64,000 bases of DNA from Begonia masoniana (Eukaryota > Streptophyta > Magnoliopsida > Cucurbitales > Begoniaceae), in contig CM039516.1 in the NCBI GenBank assembly GCA_022432975.1, positions 28,970,051-29,034,050 on the forward strand. Direction: 5' to 3'. The position numbers were made by a program, and so were the translations under genes. Shown here piece by piece: positions 1 through 13,730 of this stretch. A model generated the notes under the pieces. It saw only the letters and a program-made list of their open reading frames with translations, searched no databases and was not told where the DNA came from. Every line of letters starts with the position of its first letter. Position 1 is the stretch's first letter.

Positions 1-3000
1 GCAAATGAGGTTGACTGTTACCTGACGTTGTGGTTAGAACCCAAGTTATCCATTTCACCTTCAAGGTTAATTTGAAGTGATGAGAACGGCGTGTACTGAG
101 GACCTCATAACATTCATGGACGCGTAATTAAGCCTTAGTAATGCGTTTGATGAAGTATAAGAAAGTTCACTTCAATCGATTTGTTCCAAAAGAACTGAAC
201 GTATCAAGCTAAGGAGTTGACTGTTACATGACTTGTGGTTAGAACCTAAGTTATCAGTTTCCCTTTAAGTTTAACATGAAGTGATGAGACGCGTGTACTG
301 AGACACAATAACCTTCATGGACGCGTATGAAGCCTTAGTAATGCATTTGATGAAGTATAAGAAGTTCACTTCAATCGATTTGTTCCAAAAGAACTGAACG
401 TATCAAGCTAAGTGAGGTTGACTGTTACATGACTTGTGGTTAGAACCTAAGTTATCCATTTCACCTTCAAGGTTTAACTTGAAGTAATATAAACGACGTG
501 ACTGAGGACCCAATAACCTCATGAAAGCGTAACTAAGCCTTAGTAATGCGTTTGATGAAGTATAAGAAAGTTCACTTCAATCGATTTGTTTAAAAGAACT
601 TGAACGTATGAAGCAATGAGGTTGACTGTTACATGACTTGTGGTTAGAACCAAGTTATCCATTCACCTTCAGGTTTAACTTGAGTGATGAGAACGACGTG
701 TACTGAGACCCAACAACCTTCATACTCTTAATTAGCCGTATAATGCTTGATGACGTATAAGAGTTCACTTCAATCGATTTGTTCCAAAAGAACTGAACGT
801 ATCAAGCAAATGAGTTGCGACGGTTACTGACGTTGTGGTTAGAACCTAAGTTATCAATTCACCTTCAAGGTTTAACTTGAGTGATGAGAACAACGTACTG
901 CGGACCCAACAACCTTCCTGGGACGCGTACTTAGCTTAGAATGCGCTTGATGAAGTAAAGACGTTCACTTCAACCATTTGTTCCAAAAGACTGAACGTAT
1001 CAACAAATGAGGTTGACTGTTTACCTGACTGTGTTAAAACCCAAGTTAGCCATTGCACCTTCAAGTTTTAACTTGAAGTATGAGAACGATGGTAACTGAG
1101 GACCCAATAACTTCATGGACGAGTAATTAAGCCTTAGTAATACGTTTGATGAATATAAGAAAGTTCACGTCCATCGCTTTGTTCCAAAAAACTGAAACGG
1201 ATCAATGCAAATGAGGTTACTGTTACTGACTTGTGTTCGACCCAAGTTAATCCATTCACCTGCTTCAAGGTTTAATTTTAAGTGATGAGAACTCGTGTAC
1301 TGAGGCCCTCAATACATTCCTGGACGCGTAACTTAAGCCGTAGTATGCCGTTTGTAGTAAAGAAAGTTCACTATTCAATGCGATTTGTTTCCAAAAGAAT
1401 CTGACGTATAAGCTAATAGGTTGACTGTTTACAACTTTGGTTAACCTAATTTACTTATCCTTCACCTTTACGTTTACATGAAATTGATGAGAACGACGTA
1501 TACTAGAACCAATAACCTTCATGTACGCGTTAGTAAGCCTTAGTAATGCTTGATGAAGTATAAGAAAGTTCACATTCAATCGATTTGTTCCAAAGAACGA
1601 CCATAGTCAGCAATGAGGTTGACTGTTCATGAAATTGTGGTTAGAACCTAGGATCCATTTCATCACTCCTTCAAGGTTTAACTTGAAGTGATGAGAACGA
1701 CGTGTACTGAGAACACAATACCTTCCTGTACGCGTATCAGCCTTATAATGCGTTGATGAGATAAGAAAGTTCACTTCAAGCGATTTTTTCCAAAAAACTA
1801 ACTATCAGCTAAGGATTGAACTTTCATGACTTGGGTGTTAGAACCTAAGTTATCCATTTCACCTTCAAGTTTATTAAGTAAGGAGAACGACGTGTACTGA
1901 GGACCCAATACCTCATGAAACGTAACTAACCTTAGTAAGGCGTTTGATGAGTATAGAAAAGTTCACTTCAATCGATTTGTTTTAAAGAACTGAACGTATG
2001 AAACAAATGATGTTGAATGTTACATGACTGTGGTAGAACCTAAGTTATCCATTTCACCTTCAAGGTTAACTTTAATTGATAAGAACAACAGGTACTGAGG
2101 ACCAACAACCTTCATGAAAAAAACCCTCTAATTAACCTTAGTAATGCGTGTGATGAAGTCATAATAAGTTCACTTCAATCGATTTGTTCCAAAAGAACTG
2201 AACGATCAAGCAGAATGAGGTTTGCCGGTTTACATGACTTTGGTTAGAACCTAAGGTTCTCCATTTCACCTTCAAGGTTTAACTTGAAGTGATGAGAACA
2301 ACGATACGAACGCCCAACAACCTTCATGGACGCGTAATTAGCCTGAGTAATGCGTTTGACTGAAGTCTAAGAAAGTTCACCCTTCAATCATTTGGTTCCA
2401 AACGAACTGAACTTATCAAGCAATGAGTTGACTGTTACAAGATTGTAGTTAAACCTAATTATTCCATTTCACCACTTCAAGTTTAACTTGAAGTGATGAT
2501 AACGACTGTGTACTGAGAAACAATACCTCATGGACGCGTAATTACGCCTTATTAATGCGTTTGCAATGAGTATAATAAAGTTCACTTAATCGATTTGGTT
2601 CCAAAGAACTCACGTATCAAGCGAATGAGTTGACTGTTAATGACTTGGGGTTAGAACCTAAGTTATTCCATTTCACCTTCCAAGGTTTAACTTGAAGTAA
2701 TGAGACGACGTGTACTGGAGTGAAAAAAAACCCCCCAAATAACTTATGAAAAGCGTAACTAACCTTATTATTGCGTTTGATGAGTTTCAGAAAGTTCACT
2801 TCAATCGATTTGTTCCAAAGAACTGAACGTTCAGCAAATAGCTTGACTGTTACATGACTTTTGTTAAAACCCATTCCCATTCACACCTTCAAGGTTTAAC
2901 TATGAGTGAATAACTGCGTGTACTGAGAACACAATAACCTTCATGGCGCGTATTAAGCCGTAGTATGCATTTGATGAGGTATAAGAAAGGTCACTTCAAT

Positions 3001-6000
3001 CGATTTGGTCGCCAAAAAACTAACGTATCACGCGACTGAGGTTACTGTTACATGACTTGTAAACCTCGTTTATTCCCTTTCACCTTCAAGTTTAACTTGA
3101 AGTAATGAAACACGTGTACTGAGACCCAATACCTTCATGAACGCGTAACTAAGCTTATAATGCGTCGATAGTATAAGAAAGTTCCACTTCATCGATTGTT
3201 TAAAGAACTGAACGTATGAAGCAAATGGGTTTAACTGTTACATGACTTGTGTTCTAACCTAAGATATCCATTTCAACACCTTCAAGGTTTTACTTAAGTG
3301 ATGAGAACGCGGTGTACTGAGACCCAATACCCTCATGACGCGTATTAAGCCTTATATGCGTTTTAGAATGAAGTATAGAAAGTTCACATTTCATCGTTTG
3401 TCCAAAAGAACTGAACGTATCAACAAATGAGGTTGACTTTACATGACTTGTGGTTAGAACCTAAGTTATCCAGTTCACCTGTCATGTTTAACGTGAAGTG
3501 ATGATCGACGTGTACTGAAACACATCACCTTCATGACACGTATTACGCCTTAAGTAAGGCGTTGATTAAGTATAAGAAGTTCACTGAATCGAGTTGTTCC
3601 AAAAGAACTGAACGTATCAAGCTAATGAGATTGACTGTTACAATGACTTGTGGTTAAAACCTAGGTTAATCCATTCACCTTCGGTTTAAACTTGAAGTGA
3701 TGAGAACGCCTTGTACGAGACCCAATACCCTTCATGAAAGCGTAACTAAGCCTTAGTAAATCTGTTTGATGAAGTCTAAGAAATTTCCATCAATCGATTT
3801 GTTCCAAAGAACTGAACGTATCAAGCTAATCAGGTTGACTGTTACTGACTTAGTTATCCATTTCACCTTCAAGGTTACTTGTAGTCATGAGAACGACGTG
3901 TCCCGAGGACCCACAACCTTCATGGACCGTAATAGGCCTCAGTAATGCGTTTTGACGAAGATAATAGTCGACATTCATCTATGTGTTTCCAAAAGAACTG
4001 ACATATGACAAAAGGTTGAACTGTTACATGACTGGTGGTTAACCTAAGTATACATTTTCACCTTCAAGTTTAACTTGAAGTGTGAAACGACGTGGTACTG
4101 AGGCCAAACCTCATGGACACGAATTAAGCCTAGTAATGATGCGTTTTTTCTGAAGTATAAGACAGTTCACTCAATCATTTGTTCCAAAGAACTGCACGTA
4201 TGAGCAAATGAGGTTGACTGTTACATTACTTGTGGTTAGAACCTAGTTTATCCATTTCACTTCAAGGTTTAACTTGAAAGTGATGAGAACGACGTGTACC
4301 GCGGACCCAACCCTTCATGACGCGTACTTAGCCTTATAATGCGTTTGAATGAGTAAAGAAGTTCACTTCAATCTATTTGTTCCAAAGAACTGAACATATG
4401 ACGCTAAAAAGGTTGACTGTTACATGCCCTGTGGTTAGAACCTAAGTTATCCATTTCCCTCAGGTTGAACTTGATGTTGATGAGAACGACGTGTACTGGA
4501 GGACCCAATACCTTCATGAAAGTGGTAACTAAGCCTTAGTAATGCTTTTGATGAAGTCTAAGAAAAGTTCACTTCAATCGTTTGTTCCAAAGAACTGAAC
4601 GTATCAAGCTAATCAGTTGCTGTAATGCTTTGGTTAGAAACCCAAGTTTACCATTCACCTTCAAGGTTTAACTTGAAGTGATGGAGAAATACGTGTAACT
4701 GTACCCGCTAACCTTCATGGACGGGTAATTAAGCCTTAAATGCGTTTTGATGAAAGTAAGAAAGTTCACTTCAATCGATTTGTTCCAAAGAAATGAACTT
4801 CTCATGCAAATGAGGTTGACTATTACATGACTTGTGGTTAGAACCCAAGTTATCCATTCCCTTCCCAGTTATTAACTTGAAGTGATATAACGCGTGTAAC
4901 TGTGGAGCCCCCTACCGCATGGACGCGTAAACTAAGCTTAGTAATTGCGTTTGATGAAATATAAGAACGTTCACTTCAATCGATTTTTTTCCAATAGAAA
5001 TGAAGTATCAGGCAAATGAGGTTGACGGTTGCATGACTTGTGTAAAACCCAATTCATCAATTTTCACCTTCAAGTTTAACTTGAATTGATGAGAACGGCG
5101 TGTATCTGGGGACCCCAGAACATTCATGGACGCGTAATGAAGCCTTATAATGCGTTTGATGAAGTATAAAAAAGTTCACGGTCAATCGATTTGTTCCAAA
5201 AGACTAACGTATCAAGCTAATTAGGTTGACTGTATATACTTGTGTTAGAACCTAATTTATTTTATCCATTTCACCTTGCAGGTTTTAACATAATTGATAA
5301 AAGCGACGTTAACTGAGAACCATAACCTTCATGCGTTAATTAAGCCATAGTACTGCCTTTGATGAATAATAAGAAATTTCCACTTCAATCGATTTGTTCC
5401 AAAAGAACTGACGTTCAACTAATGAGTGTGACTGTTACATGACTTTGGTTAAACCTAGTTAATCCATTTCCCCCTTCCAGTTTCCTTTAAGTTATAGCCA
5501 CGACGTGTTCTGAGGACCCAATAACCTTCATGAAAGCGTAACTAACCTTAGTATGCGTTGATGGAATCTAAGACAGTGCATTCAATCGCTTTGTTCCAAA
5601 GAACTGAACGTAATTCCAGCTAATCTGGTTGACTGTTACATGACTAAGTTATCATTCACCTTCCGGTTTAACGTGAAGTCATGAGAACGACTTGTTACCG
5701 AGGACCGCAACAACCTTCATGACGCGTAATTAGCCTTAGTAATGCATTTGATGACGTATAAAAATTCACTTCAATCGATTTGTTCCAAAAGACTGAACAT
5801 TGAAGCTACAAAGGTTGAACTGTTACATGACTTGTGTTGAACCAAAGTTTATACATTTTCACCTTCAAGGTTGTAACTTGAAGTGATGAGACACGCTGTG
5901 TACTGAGGACCCAATCACCTTCCAGGGACCGTAATTAATCTTATAATGCGTTTGATGAAGTCTAAGAAGTTCACTTCATCGATTGTTTCAAACGAACTGA

Positions 6001-9000
6001 ACGTATCAAGCACATGAGGTTGACTGTACATGACTTGTGGTTAGAACCCAAGTTATCCATTTCACCTTCAGGTTTAACTTGAAGTGCTTGAACGCGTGTA
6101 CTGAGAACACAATAACCTTCATGGACGCGTAATAAGCCTTAGTAATGCATTTATAAAGATACAAAGTTCACTTCATCGTTTGTTCAAAATAACTGAACGT
6201 ATCAAGCAATGAGTTGACTGGTCCATGACTTGGTGGTTAGAACCTGTTATCCATTTCACCTTCAGGTTTAACTTGAAGTAATGAAACGACGTGTACTGAG
6301 GACCCAATTAACCTTCATGAAATCGTAACTAAGGCCTTAGTAATGCGTTTGATAAGGATCGAAGTTCCTTCAAAAACTTCAATCGATTTGTTTTAAAAGG
6401 AACTTACGTAGGAAGCAAATGGGGTTGAACTTGTACTGACTTGTGGGTTTAACCCTAAACATCCATTTCACCTTCAAGTTTTAACTACTTATGAAACGAC
6501 GTGTACTGATGACCCAATAACCTTCATGGACCTAATTAGCTTAATACTGCGTTTGATGAAGTATAGAAAGTTCACTTCAATGATTTGTTCCAAAAGAACG
6601 AACGTATCACGCAAATGAGGTTGAACTGTTCCATGACTTGTGTTTAGAACCTTAAGTTATCCTTCACCTTCAAGGTTTAACGTGAAGTGTGAGAACGCCG
6701 TGTACTGAGAACACAATAACCTTCATGAACCGTAATTAAGCCCCTTAGTAATGCGTTTGATGAATATAGAAAGTTCACTTTGAATCGATTTGTTCCAAAG
6801 AACTGAACGTCAGCTATGAGGTTGACTGTTACATGACTTGTGGTAAACCTTGTTTACATTTCACCTTCAAGGTTTAACTTGAAGTGATGAGAACGCCGTG
6901 TACTGAGACCCATAACCTTCCATGAAAGCGTACTAAGCGCTAGTAATGGTTTGCTGAAGTCTAAGAAAAGTTCACTCAAGCGATTTGTTCCAAAAAACTG
7001 AACGTATCACGCTAATTATGTTCTGTTACTACTTAGTTTATCCATTTCACCTTCCCAGTTAACTTGAATCATAGAACCGTGGACCGAGGACCCAACACTT
7101 ATGGACGGTCAATGAGCCTCAGTAATTGCCTTTTGATGAGTATAATAAAGTTCACTTCAATCTATTTGTTCCAAAAGAATGGCTGAACTAGGACGCTAAA
7201 AGAAAAAGGTTGACTGTTACGGACTTGTGTTAAGAACCTAATTATACATTCCCCTCAAGGTAACTTGAAGTGAGAGAACGACGGTACTGCGTACGAAGAA
7301 AAAAAAAAAAAAAAAAAAACCAAAAAAAACCCAATTAACCCTTCATGGACCGTAATTAAGCCTTCGTAATGCGTTTGATTTAATTATACGAAAGTTCACT
7401 TCAATCGATTTGTTCCCAAGACTAACTATGAAGCAAATGATTGACTTTTCATGACTTTTGTTTAGAACCTAAGTTTATCCATTGCACCTTCAGTTTAACT
7501 TGAAGTGATGAGAACGACGTGTACCGAGACCCAACAACCGTCATGGACGCGTATTTCAGCCTTAGTAATGCGTTTGATGAGTATAATCAGAAATTCACTA
7601 ACTTCAATCTATTGTTCCAAAAGAACTGAACTATCAGCTAACAGGTTGACTTTTTACGTTACCTGTGGTTAGAACCTAAGTTACCATTTCACCTTCGAGG
7701 TTAACTTGAGTGCTGATAACGACGTTCCTCTAGGACCCAATAACCTTCTGAAGTGTAACTAAGCCGTAGTAATGCGGTTGATGATTCTAAAAAGTTCACT
7801 TCATCATTTTGTTCGCAAGAACTGAACTTATCAACTAACAGGCTTGAACTGTTACTGCCTTGTGGTAGAACCCAGTATCCATTTCACCTTCAAGTTTAAC
7901 TTGAAGTGATGAAAATGACGTTGTACTTAAGTACCCTAGAACCTTCATGGACTTGTAATTAAGCCTTTTTTTATTAATGCGTTTGATGAAGTGTAAAAGT
8001 TCACATTCAATCGATTTTTCGCAAAAGAATAACGTCATGCAAGGAGGTTGGACTATTACATGACTTGGGTAGAACCCAAGTTATCATTTCACCTTCAAGG
8101 GGTTAACTTGAAAGTGCTGAGAACGACGTTTATCTGTGGACCCCATAACCTTCATTGACGCGTCCCTAAGCTTAGTAATGCGTTTGATGACATATAAGAA
8201 AGTCACATTCAATCGATGTGTTCCAAAAGAAATGAAAGTATCAAGCAAATGAGGTTGACTGTTGCATGACTGGTTGGTTAGCACCCAGTTTATCAATTTC
8301 ACCTTCAAGGTTAACTTGATTGATGAGACGCGGTAGCGTGCTGGGGACCCCATACATTCATGGAACCGCTAATGACGCCTTAGTATGCGTTTGATGAGGT
8401 ATAATAATTCACTTCAATCGATTTGTTCCAAAAAGACGACGTATCAACTCATGAGGTTGACTGTTATATCCTTTTGGTTAGAACCTAATTTATCCATTTC
8501 ACCTTTAAGGTTTTAACATGAGGATGAAAGGCGACTGTACGAGAACACAAGTACCCTCTGGACGTAATTAAGGCCATAGTAATGCTTTGAATGCATATCA
8601 ACATTTCACTTCATCGATTTGTTCCAAAAGAACTGAACGTCTCACGCTAATTATGTTGACTGTTACATGCTTATGGTTCGAACCTAGTTATCCATTTCAC
8701 CTTCAAGGTTAACTTTAAGTGATGAAACGACGTGTGTTCCTGGACCCAATCACACTTCAATGGGGTGAAAAGCGAACATGCCTTATTAATGCGTTTGATT
8801 GAAGTCTAATAAAGTTCCCTTTCAATCGATTTGTTCCAAAAGAACTGAACTTTGTTACGATCAAGCTAATCTGGTTGACGTTACCTGACTAAGTTACCTT
8901 TCACCGTCAAGGTTTACTTGAAGTCCAGGAGAACTAAGTGTCCGAGGACCAACAACCTTCATGGACCGTAATAAGCCTTATAATGCATTATGAAGTATAA

Positions 9001-10924
9001 GAAGTTCACTCCATCTATTTGTTCAAAAGAACTGAACAATTGAGCTAAAAAGGTTGAATGTTACATGACGTGTGGTTGAACCAAGTTATACATTTCACCT
9101 TCAAGTTAAACTGAAGTGATAACGCGTGTCCGAGGACCCAATACCGTTCATGGACCTCGGAATTCAGTCTTGAGTCTGCGTTTGATGAAGTATATAAAGT
9201 TCCTTCAATCGTTTGTTCCAAAAGAACTGAACCGTATCAAGTATGTGTTGACGTTACGATCTGATTAAACCTAAGTTATCCATTTCACTCTTCATGTTTA
9301 ACTTGAAGTCATGAAACGACGTGTACCGAGGACCCAACAACCTTCATGGACGCTAATTAAGCCTTAGTAATGCGTTTATGCTGAAGTAAAGACAGTCCCT
9401 TCAATCTATTTGTTCCAAAAGACTGACATATGAAGCTAAAAAAGTTGACTGGACGGTTACTGACGTGTGGTTAAACTAAGTTTTACATTTCACCTTTTCA
9501 AGGTTTAATTGAAGTGATGAGAACGACGTGTACTTAGGTACCCAATCCTCATGGACGGCGTAATTAGCCTAGTAATGCGTTTGAATAAAGTATAAGAAAG
9601 TTCATTCAAATCGATTTGTTCCAAAAGAAATGACGTCGGAATACAAATGAGTGATGTTTGCATGATTTGTGTTTAAACCCAAGTTATCCATTTCACCTTC
9701 ACGGTTTAACTTGAAGGATGAACGGCCCCCGCCCCCCGGTCGAGACCCCATAACAATTCATGGCCTCTATAGCCTTAGTAATCGTTGATGAGTATAAAAA
9801 GTTCACTTCATGCAAGAAATTTGTTCCAAAAACGGAACGATCAGCTATAGGTTGCCTGTTACATGACTTGTGGTTAAACCTAATTGATCCTTTCACTTTA
9901 AGGTTTAACCTTAATGATGAGAAGACGTGTACTGAGAACACAATAACCTGCATGGGACCCGTAATTAAGCCGTTATGCTTTTGATGAAGTATAAAAATTC
10001 ACTTTCATCGTTTGTTCCACAAGACTGAACGTATCACGCTAATGAGGTGACTGTACATGACCTTGTGGTTAAAACCTAAGTTATCTTCACCTTCAGTTTC
10101 ACTGGAAGTGATGAGAACGCGTGTACTGAGGCCCAATAACCTCATGAAAGCGTACTAAGCCTTATAAATGCGTTGGATGAAGTCTAAGAAGTTCACTTCA
10201 TCGATTTGTTTCCAAAATAACTGAACGTATCAAGCAAATGAGTTGACTGTCACAGAGTTGTGGTTAAACCTAGTTATCCATTTCACCTTCAAGGTTTAAC
10301 ATGAAGTGATAAACACCGTGTACTGAGAACCCATACCTCATGACGCGTAATTAAGCCTTAGTAATGCGTTTTGATGAAGTATAAGAACGTTCACTTTCAT
10401 CGTTGTTCCAAACGCACTGAACGAATCACTAATGAGGTTGAACTGTTACGTGACTTGGGTTAAAACCTGTTAGGCCATGTCACCTTCAAGGTTAACTTGA
10501 AGTGATGAGAACGACGTTACTGAGGACCCCATAACCGTCATGAAAGCGTACTAAGCCTTAGTACAATGCGTTTGATGAAGTCTAAGACAGTTCACTCTCA
10601 ATCGATTTGTTCCAAAAGCAACGAATCGGCTCAAGCTAATGAGAATGCCGTTACATGACTTGTGTTTAGAACCTAATATCCATTTCACCTTCAAGGTGTT
10701 AACTTGAATTGAAGAGAACGAATTTTACTGAGATCCATAACCTTCATAGACAGCGTAGTAGCATTAGTATTCGTTTGATGAGTAGAGAAATTCACTTCAA
10801 TTCGTTTATTCCAAAAGAACTGACGTATCAAGCTAATGATGTGACTATTACATGACTTATGGTTAGAACCTAGTTATTCATTTCACCTTCAAGGTTTAAC
10901 ATGATGAATAACACTTTTACTATG
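1..10924 (+). repeat. 207-bp satellite array, block A
   Basis: About 53 head-to-tail monomers, all in one orientation. In well-preserved copies elsewhere in the window the unit counts to 207 bp. Landmarks in order are TTGACTGTTACATGACTTGT, the palindrome-like CTTCAAGGTTTAACTTGAAG, an ACGCGT (MluI) hexamer, and ATCGAT (ClaI) followed by TTGTTCCAAAAGAACTGAAC. This block mostly carries the variant with AACCTAAG and GAAGTGATGAG. It is very noisy: most monomers have several scattered single-base deletions and apparent lengths of 190-207 bp. No gene is present; short minus-strand reading frames here are chance frames in the repeat. The right edge is uncertain by about 20 bp because the last monomer blends into the adjoining LTR. 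Confidence 0.95.
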
Positions 10925-11640
10925 ATGTGGGCATGGATGGCATTGAAGAAGAATTGGCCACGTCGAAACTTAATGGAATGACAATACAAATGGACCTATC
11001 ATTAGAGATCTGGCCAAGAATCTTTCAGAAGAAGTCTAAATAACTTAGTGCAATAACCAAGACCACTAGAAGAAATGGTCTTTAAGGTTATTCTGTGTTA
11101 CAAGACAAATGGGTATTTTTTGATTAGGGCCCAAATCATCACCAATCCTCATACAAGACGGCTCTATAAAAGTCTTCGAGTGCCATCCACTAGGCATTAA
11201 TATTGGTCAGAGAGAAGCCAAGGGTGTTTTGAATGGGGTCCAAAAAGGTGAACAATTCATATTATTAGCAAACGTTCTTCTTTATGTTTTCAAGGCTATT
11301 TATGTATATGCTAGACTATGTCTGTAAGCCTATAACTACTTGGGAGTTCTTCATTGTAACACACCTATAATGAGATTAATCTTATGCGAATTTCCTCCAA
11401 ACTGTTCCTTTTTCTTAGAACTTGCGGAAATTTCCAAGTGCAACCACTTTATTTCAACCCTTTAATCTTGGTTGCTTGCTCGTTCCATAGCCACGGGGTC
11501 AATATTCCTTTCGTGATACTATTGTTTCTGGTGTCATATAACCACGGGTTATCAGTCATAAACTTTGAACTACTATTGCGAATCCTGAAGTTTAGTCATC
11601 TATTGACGTTGGTTCCCCACAACAATTTGTTGAGGTTGCA
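10925..11640 (+). mobile_element. LTR of a degraded Ty3/gypsy element (plus strand)
   Basis: An approximately 715-bp segment follows the satellite and ends in ...GGTTGCA at 11640, two bases before a primer-site-like sequence. A TATAAA box lies at 11165-11170 in the context GGCTCTATAAAAGTCTTCG, as expected for the U3/R boundary of an LTR. The left end is uncertain: TGTGGGCATGG at about 10925 is the best TG start, but TGATGAATAAC about 20 bp earlier is possible. No second LTR of this family is seen, so the element is truncated. Confidence 0.6.
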
Positions 11641-11642
11641 AT

Positions 11643-11655
11643 TTGTATCATAGCC
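11643..11655 (+). other. Degraded primer-binding site (tRNA-iMet type)
   Basis: TTGTATCATAGCC differs at two positions from the usual plant site TGGTATCAGAGCC. It lies two bases after the terminal CA of the LTR at 11640, which fixes the LTR 3' end and the plus orientation of the element. Confidence 0.65.
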
Positions 11656-12580
11656 TAGCATCCAATTGAGGTTTGTTTTAATTCGTCTAGTGCTACTTTC
11701 TTTTTATCAATTTACTCTTTGTTGTTGCTCCTAATTTTCAGAGCTTGGTTCTTGCTCCGCACTGATAGTTTATCAAAAAAAAAAAGAAAAAAAAGAAGAA
11801 AAAAGGGCCAAAAAAAGAGAAACAACAGAAAAACCAAACTGACAAAAAAAAAGGGAAAAAAAGAATTTTCTTTTTCTTTCTGTCAAATATTTTTTTTTTG
11901 TTTCACACGCCGTGGTATCAATCTTTTGTGACGCAATATTTCTTCCATCCTTCCTTTTTCGCGCCCCATTGCTTCGTCTTTACTACGAATCTATATTTTA
12001 AGTGTGTTGTTTTCAGTTGTTTTTGCTTTGATCTTTAAGCTTGCTTAGTTTCAATACAGACTTTGAGAGGAAAGTGCGTGGTAAAAGGCAAGAGTTAGAG
12101 AGCTTATTAAGGGTAAAAGCCAAAAATCATGATTAACACGAGGGCTTCGCGAACTGATTGTACTACACGTGAGTGAGAGGTGAGGTCCTTTCTTTACACT
12201 TTTTACACAGATCTCCAACAGCATTTCTGAAAGAGAATGGAGCAACGCCAAGGGATAGCAATTTGATCAGCCAAGCCATGCAGCAACAATCCGAGATGAA
12301 CGTCCAATTTTGAAGAGATCTATCGATTGGATCGTAGGTGTTCGGTCTCGCGAAGTACATCAAATTCAACTCAAGTGCCATCCCCCCAAGAAAGACAACC
12401 ACTATACGACTCTTCTTTACTTGCAGTTAATCCCATTGCGATATGCGAAGAGTAGAGATTTGACGAAGTAGCCTCCATAAGAAGAACAGAGATCATAGGC
12501 CCCAGACAAAGACTCAATACCGATAACGAAATTTTAAACCGACAACAACACAGTTGCGTTAACCTCTCTATCCGCTCATT
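11656..12580 (+). mobile_element. Leader region of the plus-strand gypsy remnant
   Basis: This is the untranslated leader between primer site and gag. It includes an A/G-rich run (about 11775-11870) with no coding signal. Around 12170-12200 the text GTGAGGTCCT followed by TTTACAC resembles the leader just before gag in the CRM-like elements at 24-30 kb, which supports its being a gypsy leader. No gene is visible. Confidence 0.45.
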
Positions 12581-12838
12581 TCAGAAAAATGACCCTGACG
12601 TTTACATTGAATGGGAACGAAGTGAAATGGTTTTGATGCCATAACTATTGTGAGGAAAAAAAGTTAACTTGCAGCTAGCTTCTTTTTCTCTTCACTGCTT
12701 ACGCAATTGTTTGGTGGACCAAGTCCTCCTAACCCACGAAGAATAGGAGAAATTCCAATCGACAATTGTGAAGACATGAAAGCGGTCATGAGACAAGGTT
12801 GGTTCTTCACATATTTAAGATTTCACTAAAAGTGCGAA
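12580..12838 (+). pseudogene. gag remnant, Ty3/gypsy (plus strand)
   Basis: The DNA aligns by eye to the gag core of the CRM-like elements at 24.5 and 29.6 kb. After small frame changes it reads a YxLEWER-like start, then CHNYCEEKKVNL, then a poor match to the AIVWWT region (GTTTGGTGGACCAAG), then PIDNCEDMKAVMRQ. This is the capsid-like core of gypsy gag. Several frameshifts and stops are present. It stops abruptly at about 12838, where an opposite-strand gag remnant begins. Confidence 0.65.
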
Positions 12839-12839
12839 G

Positions 12840-13730
12840 CTACCTTTTATGGGGTGGTATTCGATGTCGTGGTTTTCCCTTTTACCTCCGGCCTTCGGTC
12901 TTGAATTAGCTTATTTCACTCCCTCCATTAATTTCCTGAATTAGTTTGGGGTTTGATCCGAATCTTAGAGTTCGTGATTTCAATTGCCTGCCCCCACTTT
13001 AGATGGACGTGTTGTACCATTCTTCCTAATCCACAAATAGTCCAAATCACATGTCGCGATTTCTCTATTTAAAACCTCCCATGAATCGTGCCATTGTCGC
13101 TTCCTCATCCTCGTCCACTCTATTCCCTTACCATGGCTACGCCAATCTTGGAATATCTTCTACACTTTTGATTCTTGAGTCAAACCCGTGTGTTGCCTAC
13201 ACCATCTCGATAATAGTGTTTAGGAATAAATCTTTTGCGCATTTGTACCTTCATATCATCCCTGTTGCGTATTGGTTGTTCTCCATACCTTTTGCGTGTT
13301 TTCACTAATTGTCTCACCATATGCTTTGCATAATCCGTGAATTCCATCGACACTATTGATCTTTTTCCTCCTCATGTAGTAGGACATTCAAAACATCTTT
13401 TCAACTTTTCTTCCCCTTCTATATAAAGTTGCACGATCACTTTTACTTGAAAAGTAGGGATGTCGTTAGTGATGTTGCTTAATTTCCATCCTCACGGTTT
13501 TGTTCTCGCATAGTCCTCTCTTCTGTATGGCTCGCCTCCGGAGCAGATTCCCCATAGTACTCCCATTGGTGATGCCCCTTTGTGCACGGCTATTAAAAGG
13601 CGACTTTAGTCTTTCTATACTCATTTCTAATTCTATTTACTCTTGTATAGCTTCTGTACATCTCCCAATCAAAGTTCACGTCTTTCCTCGCTACTCATAA
13701 TTTCAAGAAGAAAAATAAAATTATATTTAT
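12840..13730 (-). pseudogene. gag remnant, Ty3/gypsy (minus strand)
   Basis: Reading the minus strand from about 13730 downward gives recognisable gag pieces across several frames: MEFTDYAKHMVRQLVKTRKR, then GEQPIRNRDDMKVQMRKRF, IPKHYYRDG, and EATMARFMGG at about 13100. These are capsid-domain motifs of plant gypsy gag. No zinc knuckle, protease or RT follows. The left end at about 12840 abuts the plus-strand gag remnant gag-to-gag. Its leader, primer site and LTR lie to the right (to 15318). Confidence 0.7.

Noticed and set aside
1..10900. Many short open frames on both strands of the satellite
   Set aside because: They repeat with the monomer, change frame with each indel, and resemble no protein. 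They are by-products of the tandem repeat.
1..10900. CRISPR-like regular repeats
   Set aside because: Repeats are contiguous 207-bp units without spacers, in a plant-type genome.
11770..11870. Lysine/arginine-rich open frame at 11719-11931
   Set aside because: It is a translation of an A/G-rich low-complexity leader with no motif or homologous frame.
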